64,000 nt of DNA, from positions 62,001-126,000 of the forward strand of contig PABI01000092.1 in the NCBI GenBank assembly GCA_002699125.1. Direction: 5' to 3'. Positions 53,201 through 60,018 of the stretch are shown here, in pieces. Within the stretch, counting starts at the first letter, position 1. The number at the start of each line of letters is the position of its first letter. Origin of the DNA: Anaerolineaceae bacterium (GTDB lineage Bacteria; Chloroflexota; Anaerolineae; Promineifilales; Promineifilaceae). Under the pieces are notes generated by a model. That model made no database searches and was not told the DNA's origin. It saw only the letters and a program-made list of their open reading frames with translations. The translations under genes and the position numbers were made by a program.

Positions 53201-53839
53201 GAGGAGCCGATTGCCGGATTTGGCTACGAGCCGTTTTTGGTGGAAGGGAACGATTCGCGCGGTATCGACGTGGGCTATCTGGTGCGCAGCGATTTGGCTA
53301 CTGTACAATCCGTGACTGCCCACGACGCCCCTGGCGAGCTGTTTGCCCGCCCGCCGCTGGTGATGACCGCCACGGTACACCTGGACAGCGGCGACCAGAC
53401 GGTGATTGTGCTGAACAACCATTTCCTCTCGCTCTCTGCCGGTGAGGAGGTGACCGAGCCGGTGCGCGCTGCGCAGGCTGCCTGGAATGCCACCGTCATG
53501 GAAGCATTGGCGTCGAACAATCCCGAGGCCCATTTTGTGGTGCTGGGAGATTTGAATTCGTTTTACCAGACGCTGCCAGTGGACACGTTGGAGGATGCCG
53601 GGTTGCAGCATGTGTATCGTTATTTGCCGGAGGAAGAACGGCCGTATACCTACAACTTTGAAGGTCGTACCCAGACGTTGGATCATATTCTCGTTTCATC
53701 AGCGCTGTTCGACCGGCTGACGCTGGTTGACGTGCTGCATAGCAACGCCGACTATCCTATCGCTGACCCGGAGGACAGTTCTTTCCGCCGCGTTTCCGAT
53801 CATGATCCGCTGGTGGCCATCTTCAATTTTGCTCAATAA
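50282..53839 (+). CDS. Secreted multidomain nuclease-like lipoprotein (LTD + OB + EEP)
   Basis: This is a protein of 1185 residues with a lipobox signal (VVIILSLLLVACD). After a Thr/Ala/Pro linker comes a lamin-tail-like domain: VFFSELLTGVPGGNSQEFIELYNAGSEPVDLMGWSIF. Two DUF11-like Ig domains (ITAPDVIEPGTEFSLAIEVGNVSETAV and MQTDNTAQPGDVLTYTVTAANYTAEPL) alternate with two OB-like segments around DETGGIQVYVPDGQGQVN and NGFFIQDLELDDNPATSDG. The C-terminal EEP domain has LSIATFNVENLFD, IIGLQEVENLEVL, VVLGDLNSF, TLDHILVSS and SDHDPLVAI. The layout matches ExeM/NucH-type extracellular nucleases. It probably degrades DNA at the cell surface. The GTG at 50243 is an alternative start. Confidence 0.85.
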   Translation: MQRNRSRLLTIVVIILSLLLVACDSEETPTATPLPATATATATAVPNPSSTPTSDDEPTVQTEGVFFSELLTGVPGGNSQEFIELYNAGSEPVDLMGWSIFYLLGEGQAEELVYRWTETAVIPPHGHVLLVREGQDVGAAADGFFTQSLFEGKGGLLLRDKTQQTMDLLGWGDAPAEFTAGEPVAASDDGASLERLPGGGAGNGQNSGSNAADFAALATPNPQNSGSPITPPPDEYLTIAITAPDVIEPGTEFSLAIEVGNVSETAVPNVTVSIPIAGHFELLAAPDGAELADGRLAWTMSEISANGSQTAEISLQSPFTYVDTLLTGYFADADGYLAAFGQPQLISMAGGAISIATARELVGDVVSVEGIATMYTGGFFAGSTGNKFYMQDETGGIQVYVPDGQGQVNVAIGDRVRVTGLIEPYRDSLELIPVEVPQDVEVLATAEQPAPLPVTAEDVNNSDAILGELVVIEGTALAVEEFSFDYQVQIDTGTGETATVLIEKDTGATAELVEIGQNYRIVGVSEFYQGLRQVKPRRQSDIVEIIPPIVLLEMQTDNTAQPGDVLTYTVTAANYTAEPLTNVLIELEVPGGEANALQVQPDENGISANGDVIWQVDELAAEGGTAVLQYFFTVPDDQTEPLVATPAQLTTDAQTEPVLSNTFTTFMGDTVPIWAIQGEGDRSPYVGIEAATSGVVTAVFPELNGFFIQDLELDDNPATSDGLFVFTGVLPITAQVGDLLDVNGRVREISGQTALQVEALDNIVLNSPGYTNVFNPVPYDPPQDPVAALAYNEALEGVLVGLTEPALVVGPTTRFGEYSLVYEKWGVTSVARTDESGFLMVVDDGSTVAHDDQSSLAYAVANGDVVQNLVGPLAYTFGNYKIEPIVVPEVVVAERPLPTIRPAASNELSIATFNVENLFDLLTPHPSSPPLPTVFEYRAKLHKIAQTIVAMGAPTIIGLQEVENLEVLQDLVEEEPIAGFGYEPFLVEGNDSRGIDVGYLVRSDLATVQSVTAHDAPGELFARPPLVMTATVHLDSGDQTVIVLNNHFLSLSAGEEVTEPVRAAQAAWNATVMEALASNNPEAHFVVLGDLNSFYQTLPVDTLEDAGLQHVYRYLPEEERPYTYNFEGRTQTLDHILVSSALFDRLTLVDVLHSNADYPIADPEDSSFRRVSDHDPLVAIFNFAQ

Positions 53840-53847
53840 GGTTTGCC

Positions 53848-53870
53848 GGGGCAGGCTCCAGGCCTGCCCC
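53848..53870. terminator. Shared terminator of convergent genes
   Basis: GGGGCAGGC and GCCTGCCCC with a 5-nt loop are followed by TGATTTTAATTTTC, between two convergent genes. Confidence 0.65.
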
Positions 53871-53875
53871 TGATT

Positions 53876-54886
53876 TTAATTTTCGGATTGGGAACGGCCG
53901 TTCAGCTTCTTCTTCAACTTTACTGACTCGCTGCGCACGAACGCATCAGACAGATAGAGTGAGCGAACCTCTTTGTCGTCCAAAATGCGCAGCCGCTCCA
54001 GTTCAGATAAGCGGCGAACGTCTTCTTTGGAGAAGCCGCTGACGGCTCTTTGCAGTCGTTCCAAAGCACCGGCTGCCATTTCCGTTTGAATTTTTCGTTG
54101 GTGAGCCAACTCTAGCGCCTTTTCCACTTTCGTTGGCATTTCAATCGGTCCCAGCGAAACGTCTTTGGGCTTAATTTCTTCAAAGCCCAAATTCACCGGT
54201 TGGCTGAGCTGCCGATTTACCCGCTGGCAAATCTCTTGCTCCATTCCCTGAATCACACCTTGGTCGTGCAAGCTGCCAAATTCATACAAGGATTGAATAG
54301 AGCGCAGCTCCACCAAATGTTTGATGGCCCGTTCTACTCTGCCGGCAACCATCTTCTCGGAATGCTCCGGCAAAGCGCGAGCCATTTTGTGCTCTAATCC
54401 TGCGCTGATCAGGGTCACGTCTACCGTGTAAGAAACTTTCCAGGAGATGTTAATCGGAATGCCATCGGCCGTACGCACATTTTCCAACTTCCCTTTGGCT
54501 GTTTGCGACTTTTTAGGAATAGTGGCGCGAACTTCTTCATACCGGTGAATCCGTTCCCGATAAGGATCGTTGAAGCTGAAAATTTGGCGACCAAATGAAA
54601 TCCAACCCTGCGTGCGTTGATGGTAATTGCGCCGGACGGTTTTGGGGTCTTTGCCGATAGCAAAACGTGAAAAGCTGTTGTTGAAGCGATTGAAAATCAC
54701 GCCAACTTCCATTTCGTCAATGAGGGCTGCTTTAGGAATGGCGAATATGACAACCATAACAAATGAAATTATGAGCACCAGCAACATGATGATGCCGGCA
54801 ACGTCATAGGCTTCATAGGCGGCTATGGTCACAAAGCCCAAAAACAGGATCGCGACACCAATAATAAGGGGATGCCTGAAGTTCAT
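53876..54886 (-). CDS. SPFH/band 7-domain membrane protein
   Basis: This 336-residue protein begins with two closely spaced hydrophobic helices (PLIIGVAILFLGFVTIAAYEAYDVAGIIMLLVLIISFVMVVIFAI in pieces). A band 7/SPFH domain follows: EMEVGVIFNRFNNSFSRFAIG, ENVRTADGIPINISWKVSYTVDV, VAGRVERAIKHLVELRSIQSLYEF. A Glu/Arg-rich coiled coil (VEKALELAHQRKIQTEMAAGALERLQRA) ends it. SPFH proteins organise membrane microdomains or regulate proteases. No NfeD or protease partner is adjacent. Its promoter region is shared with the gap 54887-55226. Confidence 0.83.
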   Translation of the reverse strand: MNFRHPLIIGVAILFLGFVTIAAYEAYDVAGIIMLLVLIISFVMVVIFAIPKAALIDEMEVGVIFNRFNNSFSRFAIGKDPKTVRRNYHQRTQGWISFGRQIFSFNDPYRERIHRYEEVRATIPKKSQTAKGKLENVRTADGIPINISWKVSYTVDVTLISAGLEHKMARALPEHSEKMVAGRVERAIKHLVELRSIQSLYEFGSLHDQGVIQGMEQEICQRVNRQLSQPVNLGFEEIKPKDVSLGPIEMPTKVEKALELAHQRKIQTEMAAGALERLQRAVSGFSKEDVRRLSELERLRILDDKEVRSLYLSDAFVRSESVKLKKKLNGRSQSEN

Positions 54887-55049
54887 ATCTACCTCCCAAT
54901 GAATTGGAACAAATTATAGAAACACGCTGGCTGCATTGTAATCGGCAAGATGACAAATTCCAAGCATTTGTGAGGAATGTTATGAAACTGTGGGTTGATT
55001 GGTGCTGGAACCAGGGGAGGCAGGAAAACGAACAAATTTGCCAAACCTG

Positions 55050-55078
55050 TTGACAAAACGAGGATATTAGATTATCAT
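55050..55078 (+). promoter_or_regulatory. Consensus-like promoter for the 79-residue protein gene
   Basis: TTGACA (55050-55055), a 17-bp spacer and TATCAT (55073-55078) form an almost perfect sigma70-type promoter. The -10 is inside the first dyad of the operator array. Confidence 0.65.
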
Positions 55079-55122
55079 CTAACTAGTTAGATAGTTATCT
55101 AACACATTAGATGCCGACCTAA
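55067..55122. promoter_or_regulatory. Phased operator array, three TTAGAT-N4-ATCTAA dyads
   Basis: Sites at 55067-55082, 55087-55102 and 55107-55122 each have TTAGAT, four bases, then ATCTAA (ACCTAA in the last). The dyads repeat every 20 bp, so half-sites alternate in orientation every 10 bp. The 4-bp separators are CTAG and CACA. The array starts over the -10 box and runs past the predicted transcription start, as expected for cooperative repression. The regulator is not known. Confidence 0.75.
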
Positions 55123-55226
55123 CTCCCTTATTTTATCAACCTGGCCCCATTTGGCCAATGATTTGCCGATTTTGATAGTTACAGTTTGCACAATCGGTAT
55201 CCGCATGTGGCGGCAGGAGAATAACG

Positions 55227-55466
55227 ATGAACCACTTTGTACATCCAGACACATTTTATGAACACAATCGCCAATATCATGAGGAGCGGCTTAAAGCCAG
55301 CCAGCGGCCACGGCCGTTCGCCAGCCCCAAACGCACCAACAACAATCTGAAAGATCGGTTCTTTCTTGTTAGCGGTGATCTCATGATCACATTTGGGAAA
55401 AATTTGAAATCACATGCAGCACAACCAGTATGCACCCGTCCCATGCGCAAACCGCAGGCTGCTTGA
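55227..55466 (+). CDS. Small basic hypothetical protein
   Basis: This is a 79-residue, Arg/Lys/His-rich protein that I do not assign to a family. It has a hydrophilic N-terminal part (YEHNRQYHEERLKASQRPRP) and a short hydrophobic segment RFFLVSGDLMITFGKNL, resembling small Chloroflexota proteins with an LxxxLGDLLIxxGxxL-like C-terminal motif. That resemblance is from memory and weak. Coding is supported by the strong AGGAGAATAACG before ATG, and by the consensus-like promoter with the operator array upstream. It carries one ACGGCCGT octamer. It may be a regulated stress or membrane-associated peptide. Confidence 0.6.
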   Translation: MNHFVHPDTFYEHNRQYHEERLKASQRPRPFASPKRTNNNLKDRFFLVSGDLMITFGKNLKSHAAQPVCTRPMRKPQAA

Positions 55467-55543
55467 TTTTGGAATGTTTTCAGTCAGTTGCGAAAACCGC
55501 AAAAGTATTTAGAAAACCAAAGGCTGTTTGCGGTTTCCGTACA

Positions 55544-55594
55544 GGAGAACAAAAGAACTTAAGGATTGAACTGTTTTAAGGAGTTTTGTTCTCC
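55544..55594. repeat. GGAGAACAAAA...TTTTGTTCTCC dyad
   Basis: An 11-bp perfect dyad with a 29-nt loop lies 29 nt before the SRPBCC-PDZ-DinB gene. A second pair, AAACCGCAAAAG-like and TTTGCGGTTT, lies just upstream (55493-55535). Confidence 0.6.
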
Positions 55595-55622
55595 ACATAG
55601 CTTCTTTTAAGCGGAGGAAGAA

Positions 55623-56846
55623 ATGAGCGAGACAACCGAATTGACATTTACACAAGAAGTTCAGGCGGCACCAACGGCCGTTTACTATGCACTCACCAAT
55701 GGGGGCGCGCTGCGAGAATGGTTGTGTACCAACTCGCAGGTATCTACCCGGGTTGGCGGACGACTCTATTTGTACTGGCAGCAAGGGTATTATGCCGCGG
55801 GCGAGTTTCAGACGCTGGAACCGGATAAAGAGGTGGTGTATACCTGGCAAGGCAAGAATGAGCCAACTGTGTCTACCGTCACTTTTACCTTGGAGCCGAC
55901 GACTGATGGCACTCGGGTCAATTTGGTGCACAGTAACGTGCCCGCTGATGATAATTCCGCTGACCTACGGCAAAGCCTGAAAGAAGGTTGGGATGCGGGA
56001 CTGGCCAATTTGAAGGCTGTTCTGGAAACCGGTCTGGACAAACGTATTTATGACCAGGCGTTTTTAGGCATTCTGATTGCCGGGCAGGTAACGGCCGAAC
56101 AGGCGGATGATCTGGGCATTGATGCTGAAGGCGGTATCCGTATCAGCGGAACGATGGCCGAGACAGGCGCCGCCGCGGCCGGTTTGCAGGCCAATGACGT
56201 GATTGTGGACATGGGCGGCAGCGTAACGAAGGATTTCAACAGTTTGCGTGAGGCGATACGGCCGTATCGTGCCGGCGATTCCGTGAAGGTAACCTATTAT
56301 CGCGATGGCGAACGCAAGCAGGTGGTTATGAACCTGATGACTCGCCCCGTGCCGAACATTCCCGCGACGCCGGCTGGCCTGGCTGAGGCAGTCCGGGAAT
56401 TGTATGACGAGTTAGATGAACAGCTGGACGAGGTTTTGGCCAACGTTACAGAGGCTGAAGCAAATTATCGGCCTGATGAGGACAGCTGGAACGTAAAAGA
56501 GCTGCTGGCGCATCTCATCACCACCGAGCGCGGGACGCAAATGGGTGTGGCCACACAGGTCACCGATGGCGTTTTGGACGGCTTCCCCAACAATCCGCCT
56601 GCCTGGGTCCGGTCGGTAACGGCCGTTTATCCCACGCTGGCTGAAATCGTAGAATTGTGGAAGCGGACCGAGGCCGAGACGGTGGCGCTGTTGGCCAACC
56701 TGCCAGAAAGTGTAGTGGCGCGCAGAGCAAGCTACCATAATATTGGCAATAACTTTTTGACCGGGCTGGCTACCCACACGCGTTCCCATATTGGTGAAAT
56801 TCAAACGCTTCTGGCCACTGCGCGGGAGGCATTGGAGACAGCCTGA
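55623..56846 (+). CDS. Three-domain fusion: SRPBCC/AHSA1 + PDZ + DinB
   Basis: This soluble 407-residue protein joins three unrelated domains. Residues 1-135 are an SRPBCC/AHSA1 hydrophobic-ligand fold (LTFTQEVQAAPTAVYYALTNGGALREWLC, GRLYLYWQQGYYAAGEF, VVYTWQGK and the C-terminal helix SLKEGWDAGLANLKAVLETG). Residues about 145-245 are a PDZ-like domain with LGIDAEGGIRISGTMAETGAAAAGLQANDVIVDMGG and YRAGDSVKVTYYRDGERKQVVMNL. Residues 250-405 are DinB-like: LYDELDEQLDEVLANVTEAEANYRPDEDSWNVKELLAHLITTE, plus THTRSHIGEIQTLL with the His triad. No enzymatic role is evident. GGAGGAAGAA precedes the ATG. It overlaps the next start by one base (TGATG). Confidence 0.85.
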   Translation: MSETTELTFTQEVQAAPTAVYYALTNGGALREWLCTNSQVSTRVGGRLYLYWQQGYYAAGEFQTLEPDKEVVYTWQGKNEPTVSTVTFTLEPTTDGTRVNLVHSNVPADDNSADLRQSLKEGWDAGLANLKAVLETGLDKRIYDQAFLGILIAGQVTAEQADDLGIDAEGGIRISGTMAETGAAAAGLQANDVIVDMGGSVTKDFNSLREAIRPYRAGDSVKVTYYRDGERKQVVMNLMTRPVPNIPATPAGLAEAVRELYDELDEQLDEVLANVTEAEANYRPDEDSWNVKELLAHLITTERGTQMGVATQVTDGVLDGFPNNPPAWVRSVTAVYPTLAEIVELWKRTEAETVALLANLPESVVARRASYHNIGNNFLTGLATHTRSHIGEIQTLLATAREALETA

Positions 56847-57397
56847 TGAAACATCCCAACAAGATTAAGGTGATTGAACCTTTTCTTATCTTACTATTGA
56901 TTACAGTTGTCGGTATTTATCTGTTGAATGCGTTCAACAGCGGCAGTTGGCTCTGGTTCCAGGGCAAAGCAACCGTCTTAGATCCGCCATCACGGATTGT
57001 GGTCGTGGCAGATGGTGAGCGAACAGTTTTGCAGCCGGGCACCGATTATTATGATGAACTTTCGGATGCGGCCGTTCAAGCCCTGAGCAAGTTTAGCAAT
57101 ACCGATCTGGTCAGTATTGGCCTTTCTGATCAAACGCTGGCTGATTATGCTGAAGATGCTTTGATTGTAGAGCTGTACTTTGACCGGCCGCTGCAATTTA
57201 ACACATTGGCCCGCACGGGAGATCCCACCCAACTGCTGATTCCGATTGACGGCCGTCACGCGGCTGGCGGATATGTGTTCCGCGGTGCGCAGGGTGAGTG
57301 GTGGTTTGGCGCGGTGCGCATGGCCGACCCCTCCCCTTTATACACGGTTTTGCAGCAGATGGGGTATTCTGCGGCCGTTTTTCAATCGGCTGGTTAG
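56846..57397 (+). CDS. Membrane-anchored hypothetical protein
   Basis: This 183-residue protein has one N-terminal helix (IEPFLILLLITVVGIYLLNAF) and a domain predicted to lie outside the membrane. SRIVVVADGERTVLQPGTDYYDELSDAAVQALSKF and LIVELYFDRPLQFNTLARTGDPTQLLIPIDGR are the most structured parts, and WWFGAVRMADPSPLYTVLQQMGY ends it. I do not recognise the family. The ATG overlaps the stop of the fusion gene by one base, so the two are translationally coupled and probably act together. No clear cysteine pair or catalytic motif is present. Confidence 0.78.
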   Translation: MKHPNKIKVIEPFLILLLITVVGIYLLNAFNSGSWLWFQGKATVLDPPSRIVVVADGERTVLQPGTDYYDELSDAAVQALSKFSNTDLVSIGLSDQTLADYAEDALIVELYFDRPLQFNTLARTGDPTQLLIPIDGRHAAGGYVFRGAQGEWWFGAVRMADPSPLYTVLQQMGYSAAVFQSAG

Positions 57398-57409
57398 GTT
57401 GAGTAATCG

Positions 57410-57453
57410 AACCTCCCGCAGGTTCCATCTAGATGATGAGCCTGCGGGAGGTT
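57410..57453. repeat. Family A dyad, copy 5 (5' leader of small ORF)
   Basis: AACCTCCCGCAGG and CCTGCGGGAGGTT arms with a shorter 18-nt loop end 18 nt before the ATG at 57472; AAGGAG lies between. Confidence 0.8.
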
Positions 57454-57471
57454 AAAATTTAAGGAGATCGT

Positions 57472-57561
57472 ATGTCTGACAAAGAAGCTGCTGCAAAAAC
57501 GGCCGAATCCGAAGAAAAACAAACAAATTGGATCATTCAATGGTACATTACAATTCCTTGA
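57472..57561 (+). CDS. Possible 29-residue small protein
   Basis: A short frame encodes a Lys/Glu/Ala-rich start (MSDKEAAAKTAESEEKQ) and a hydrophobic aromatic end (WIIQWYITIP). It is not recognised. Evidence for translation is the AAGGAG six bases before the ATG and its position just after a family A dyad, as for four confirmed genes. It ends at TGA, and frames beyond the TGA close again within eleven codons. It could be a small membrane-associated peptide or a leader for the hydrolase 32 bases downstream. Confidence 0.5.
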   Translation: MSDKEAAAKTAESEEKQTNWIIQWYITIP

Positions 57562-57593
57562 ATCGTTGATGGTTATCAAAAAAGGAGTATGTG

Positions 57594-58223
57594 ATGTCAC
57601 AATTAGAACTTGTTACGCGGCAGGTTGGTCCGTGGGGGATGAATACCTACGCGCTCATCTGCCCCAGCAGCAATCAAAGTGTCCTTATCGATCCTGGCGA
57701 TGACCCAGAAACATTGCGTGAGATGCTGGGCGACAGCCAGCCTGTAGCTATTTTGCTAACGCATACCCATGTAGACCACATCGGTGCCTTGCCCGAAATG
57801 CGTGAGTCGCTGAATGTGCCAGTGATGGGTAATGATGGTCCACACGAGCCGGGCGGCAAAGATATTGCAGCAGATCGCTGGCTGCGTGATGGTGATACCG
57901 TCTCCGTAGGCGAACATACGCTGCGGGCTGTGTATGCGCCGGGCCACATTGGTGACCAAATCTGCTTTGTGTTGGCAGATGACCACCGCGTTATTGTTGG
58001 CGATACGATTTTTGATGGTGGGCCTGGACGTACCTGGACAAGCGAAGGGTTCAAAACGACGTTAGAGACGTTGCGTAACGTGGTGCTGCCCTGGCCCGAT
58101 GACACCGTGTGCTATCCGGGGCACGGGCCCCATTTTCGCCTGGGCGATCGTCGGACCGAGATCGAAGCTTTTTTGGCTAAAGATCACGGCGATTTTTTTG
58201 GTGATGCAACCTGGGATATGTAA
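57594..58223 (+). CDS. Metallo-beta-lactamase-fold hydrolase
   Basis: This is a 209-residue MBL-fold protein. The metal motif is LLTHTHVDHIG (His57, His59, Asp61, His62), and further ligands are in VYAPGHIGDQICF, VIVGDTIFDGGPGRT and YPGHGPHFRLGDR. The compact layout is that of glyoxalase II-like and YcbL-like hydrolases. The natural substrate is probably a thioester or lactone. AAAAGGAG lies upstream of the ATG at 57594; the GTG three bases earlier is an alternative. It may share a transcript with the small ORF. Confidence 0.88.
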   Translation: MSQLELVTRQVGPWGMNTYALICPSSNQSVLIDPGDDPETLREMLGDSQPVAILLTHTHVDHIGALPEMRESLNVPVMGNDGPHEPGGKDIAADRWLRDGDTVSVGEHTLRAVYAPGHIGDQICFVLADDHRVIVGDTIFDGGPGRTWTSEGFKTTLETLRNVVLPWPDDTVCYPGHGPHFRLGDRRTEIEAFLAKDHGDFFGDATWDM

Positions 58224-58337
58224 ATATTCTCAGTAACATGCTTTTCCTCTTCTCTGGGAAATGTGGGAACCGGCCGTTGAAAAACATATGGGGTTTGGAT
58301 TGAGGCTGGTTCTCACTTTTCCTATCTTCGATACGTA

Positions 58338-58391
58338 GACTTGTCAGGTTTGTTAATGAAAAGGTGTATGGAAGAGAAAACCTGACAGGTC
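58338..58391. repeat. GACTTGTCAGGTTT / AAACCTGACAGGTC dyad
   Basis: The arms differ by one base and flank a 26-nt loop, ending 20 nt before the ATG at 58412. Each arm is itself a near palindrome (ACCTGTCAGGT), as in family A, although the sequence differs. GGAG follows. Confidence 0.65.
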
Positions 58392-58411
58392 TCTTTTGGG
58401 AGTAATAAGGA

Positions 58412-59902
58412 ATGAAATTTTCAGCTCAGCCCTCGGGTATGCGGGGCTTTGTGATTGTTTGGTTGGGTCAGGTGGTGTCCATGTTGGGCACAGGCATGAC
58501 CAATTTTGCGCTCTCCTTCTGGATTTTTCAGCAGACGGGCGAAGCCACGGCCCTTACCTGGGCCATTTTCTTTTTTATGGCCCCCAGCGTGCTGTTCAGC
58601 CCCATAGCGGGTGCCATTGTTGATAGATCCAATCGCAAAACAATTATGATTGTGAGCGATCTGTTGGCGGGCATAGCCACGATCTTTCTGTTGTCATTGC
58701 TGGCCACAGACAGCCTGCAAATCTGGCACATTTATGTGGCCAACTTGCTGGCGGGCGCGGCGAATGCGTTCCAGTTTCCGGCTTATTCGGCGGCCGTGAC
58801 GATGATGCTGCCCAAAGAGCAATACGGCCGTGCCGCCGGCATGTTGTCTCTGGCCGGCTCAGCCTCGGGCATTTTGGCACCTGCTTTTGCCGGCGCGCTG
58901 TTAGGGCCATTGGGATTGGTAGGCATCATGGGCATTGATGTGGCCACTTTCCTTTTTGCCATTTTTGCTTTGTTCATTGTGCATATTCCCCAGCCAGAAG
59001 TGACGGCCGAAGGCAGAACGGGGCAGGGCAGCCTGCTGCAAGAGTCAGCCTATGGCTTTCGCTATATTTTTGAAAAGCCGAGTTTGCTCGGCCTGCAAAT
59101 GGTCTTTTTCTTTATCAACTTCCTGGCAATGTTTGGCTTCGCCGTGATGGTGCCCATGATTTTGGCCCGCACGGGGAATGATGAAATTGCTTTAGCCAGC
59201 GTGCAGTCGCTAGGGGCCATTGGGGGTGTGGTGGGCGGTTTGCTGCTCAGCACCTGGGGTGGACCAAAGCGTAAAGTGAACGGAGTGTTGCTGGGGATGA
59301 TTGCCACCAGCATTTTTGGCCAGGCGCTGATGGGGGTTGGTCAGGGTGTATTTATTTGGGCAACGGCCGCTTTCATGGGTCAGTTCATTATCCCTATTCT
59401 CAACGGATCAAATCAGGCCATTTGGCAGGCAAAGGTAGCCCCGGATGTACAGGGGCGCGTGTTTGCCGTGCGTCGCCTGATTGCCCAAATTACGGCGCCG
59501 GTAGCCACGGCGCTGGCCGGCCCGTTAGCCGATAACGTTTTTGAACCAGCGATGCAGCCAGATGGGGCGTTGGCGCCGCTGTTTGGCTGGCTGGTGGGCA
59601 CCGGTGCCGGAGCGGGTATGAGCGTCATGTTTGTTATTACTGGCTTGATTGGCGTGGCGGTTGGCCTGGGTGGCTATCTGTTCCCGGCGATTCGCAATGC
59701 CGAAGAGCTGCTGGTGGATCATGAGGTGGTGGTGCAAACGGCCGTTCTCAAGAAACGCCTCAACGAGCTCACCGCAGAACGACAGGTCTTGCGGCAGGCC
59801 CCCAGCACCGTACAAAACCAGCAGGCGTTAAGGGCGATTGCTCTGGAAATGCGGCAGATTGGAGCCGATTTTCCCCAGCAAAGCCGAGGCGACTTTAAAT
59901 GA
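58412..59902 (+). CDS. MFS transporter
   Basis: This is a 496-residue major facilitator protein of the enterobactin-exporter/macrolide-efflux-like type. The first helix is GFVIVWLGQVVSMLGTGMTNFALSFWIFQQTGEATALTWAIFFFMAPSVLFSPIAGAIVDRSNRK, seen in two consecutive motifs, which is typical of that subfamily. LPKEQYGRAAGMLSLAGSASGILAPAFAGALLG and APDVQGRVFAVRRLIAQI are further hallmarks. A coiled-coil tail (VLKKRLNELTAERQVLRQAPS) follows the last helix. The substrate is unknown. GGAGTAATAAGGA precedes the ATG. Confidence 0.87.
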   Translation: MKFSAQPSGMRGFVIVWLGQVVSMLGTGMTNFALSFWIFQQTGEATALTWAIFFFMAPSVLFSPIAGAIVDRSNRKTIMIVSDLLAGIATIFLLSLLATDSLQIWHIYVANLLAGAANAFQFPAYSAAVTMMLPKEQYGRAAGMLSLAGSASGILAPAFAGALLGPLGLVGIMGIDVATFLFAIFALFIVHIPQPEVTAEGRTGQGSLLQESAYGFRYIFEKPSLLGLQMVFFFINFLAMFGFAVMVPMILARTGNDEIALASVQSLGAIGGVVGGLLLSTWGGPKRKVNGVLLGMIATSIFGQALMGVGQGVFIWATAAFMGQFIIPILNGSNQAIWQAKVAPDVQGRVFAVRRLIAQITAPVATALAGPLADNVFEPAMQPDGALAPLFGWLVGTGAGAGMSVMFVITGLIGVAVGLGGYLFPAIRNAEELLVDHEVVVQTAVLKKRLNELTAERQVLRQAPSTVQNQQALRAIALEMRQIGADFPQQSRGDFK

Positions 59903-59966
59903 TGCGTGAAATGTGAGACGTGACCAAAAGTTTTGCATTTTACGGCCGTTCTGGTTTATAACTACT

Positions 59967-60018
59967 GTAATCGGCAAAAAGATTTGGCATAAAAATCTAA
60001 GGAAATTTGGCCGATTAC
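59967..60018. repeat. GTAATCGGC...GCCGATTAC dyad upstream of regulator gene
   Basis: Nine-bp perfect arms flank an AT-rich interior with a nested GATTT/AAATC dyad. A second dyad (AAAGCGGG/CCCGCTTT, 60026-60072) follows. Both lie in the 229-nt gap before the regulator gene and may be its operator or leader. Confidence 0.55.

Larger units (their letters stand above)
981..59949. repeat. Dispersed palindromic octamer ACGGCCGT, about 95 copies
   Basis: Reading the plus strand by eye I count roughly 95 copies of the palindrome ACGGCCGT between these limits. A random sequence of this composition would give one or two. Most copies are inside genes and occur in all three frames, producing recurrent peptides TAV, NGR/DGR/YGR and RP. 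Many are extended to AACGGCCGTT or AAACGGCCGTTTCC. Near-matches ending in A or starting with G are also common. Copies are almost missing from 43.2-48.1 kb, where the only one is intergenic, and from 59.95 kb to the end. The pattern resembles the HIP1 octamer of cyanobacteria; the function is unknown. Confidence 0.9.

Noticed and set aside
55067..55122. CRISPR-like array
   Set aside because: The repeats are 6-bp half-sites at 10-bp spacing with no spacers of CRISPR length and no cas genes nearby, so it is interpreted as an operator array.
57559..57561. TGA of the small ORF as a second selenocysteine codon
   Set aside because: The frame closes again within eleven codons, there is no Cys partner and no obvious following stem, so it is read as a normal stop.
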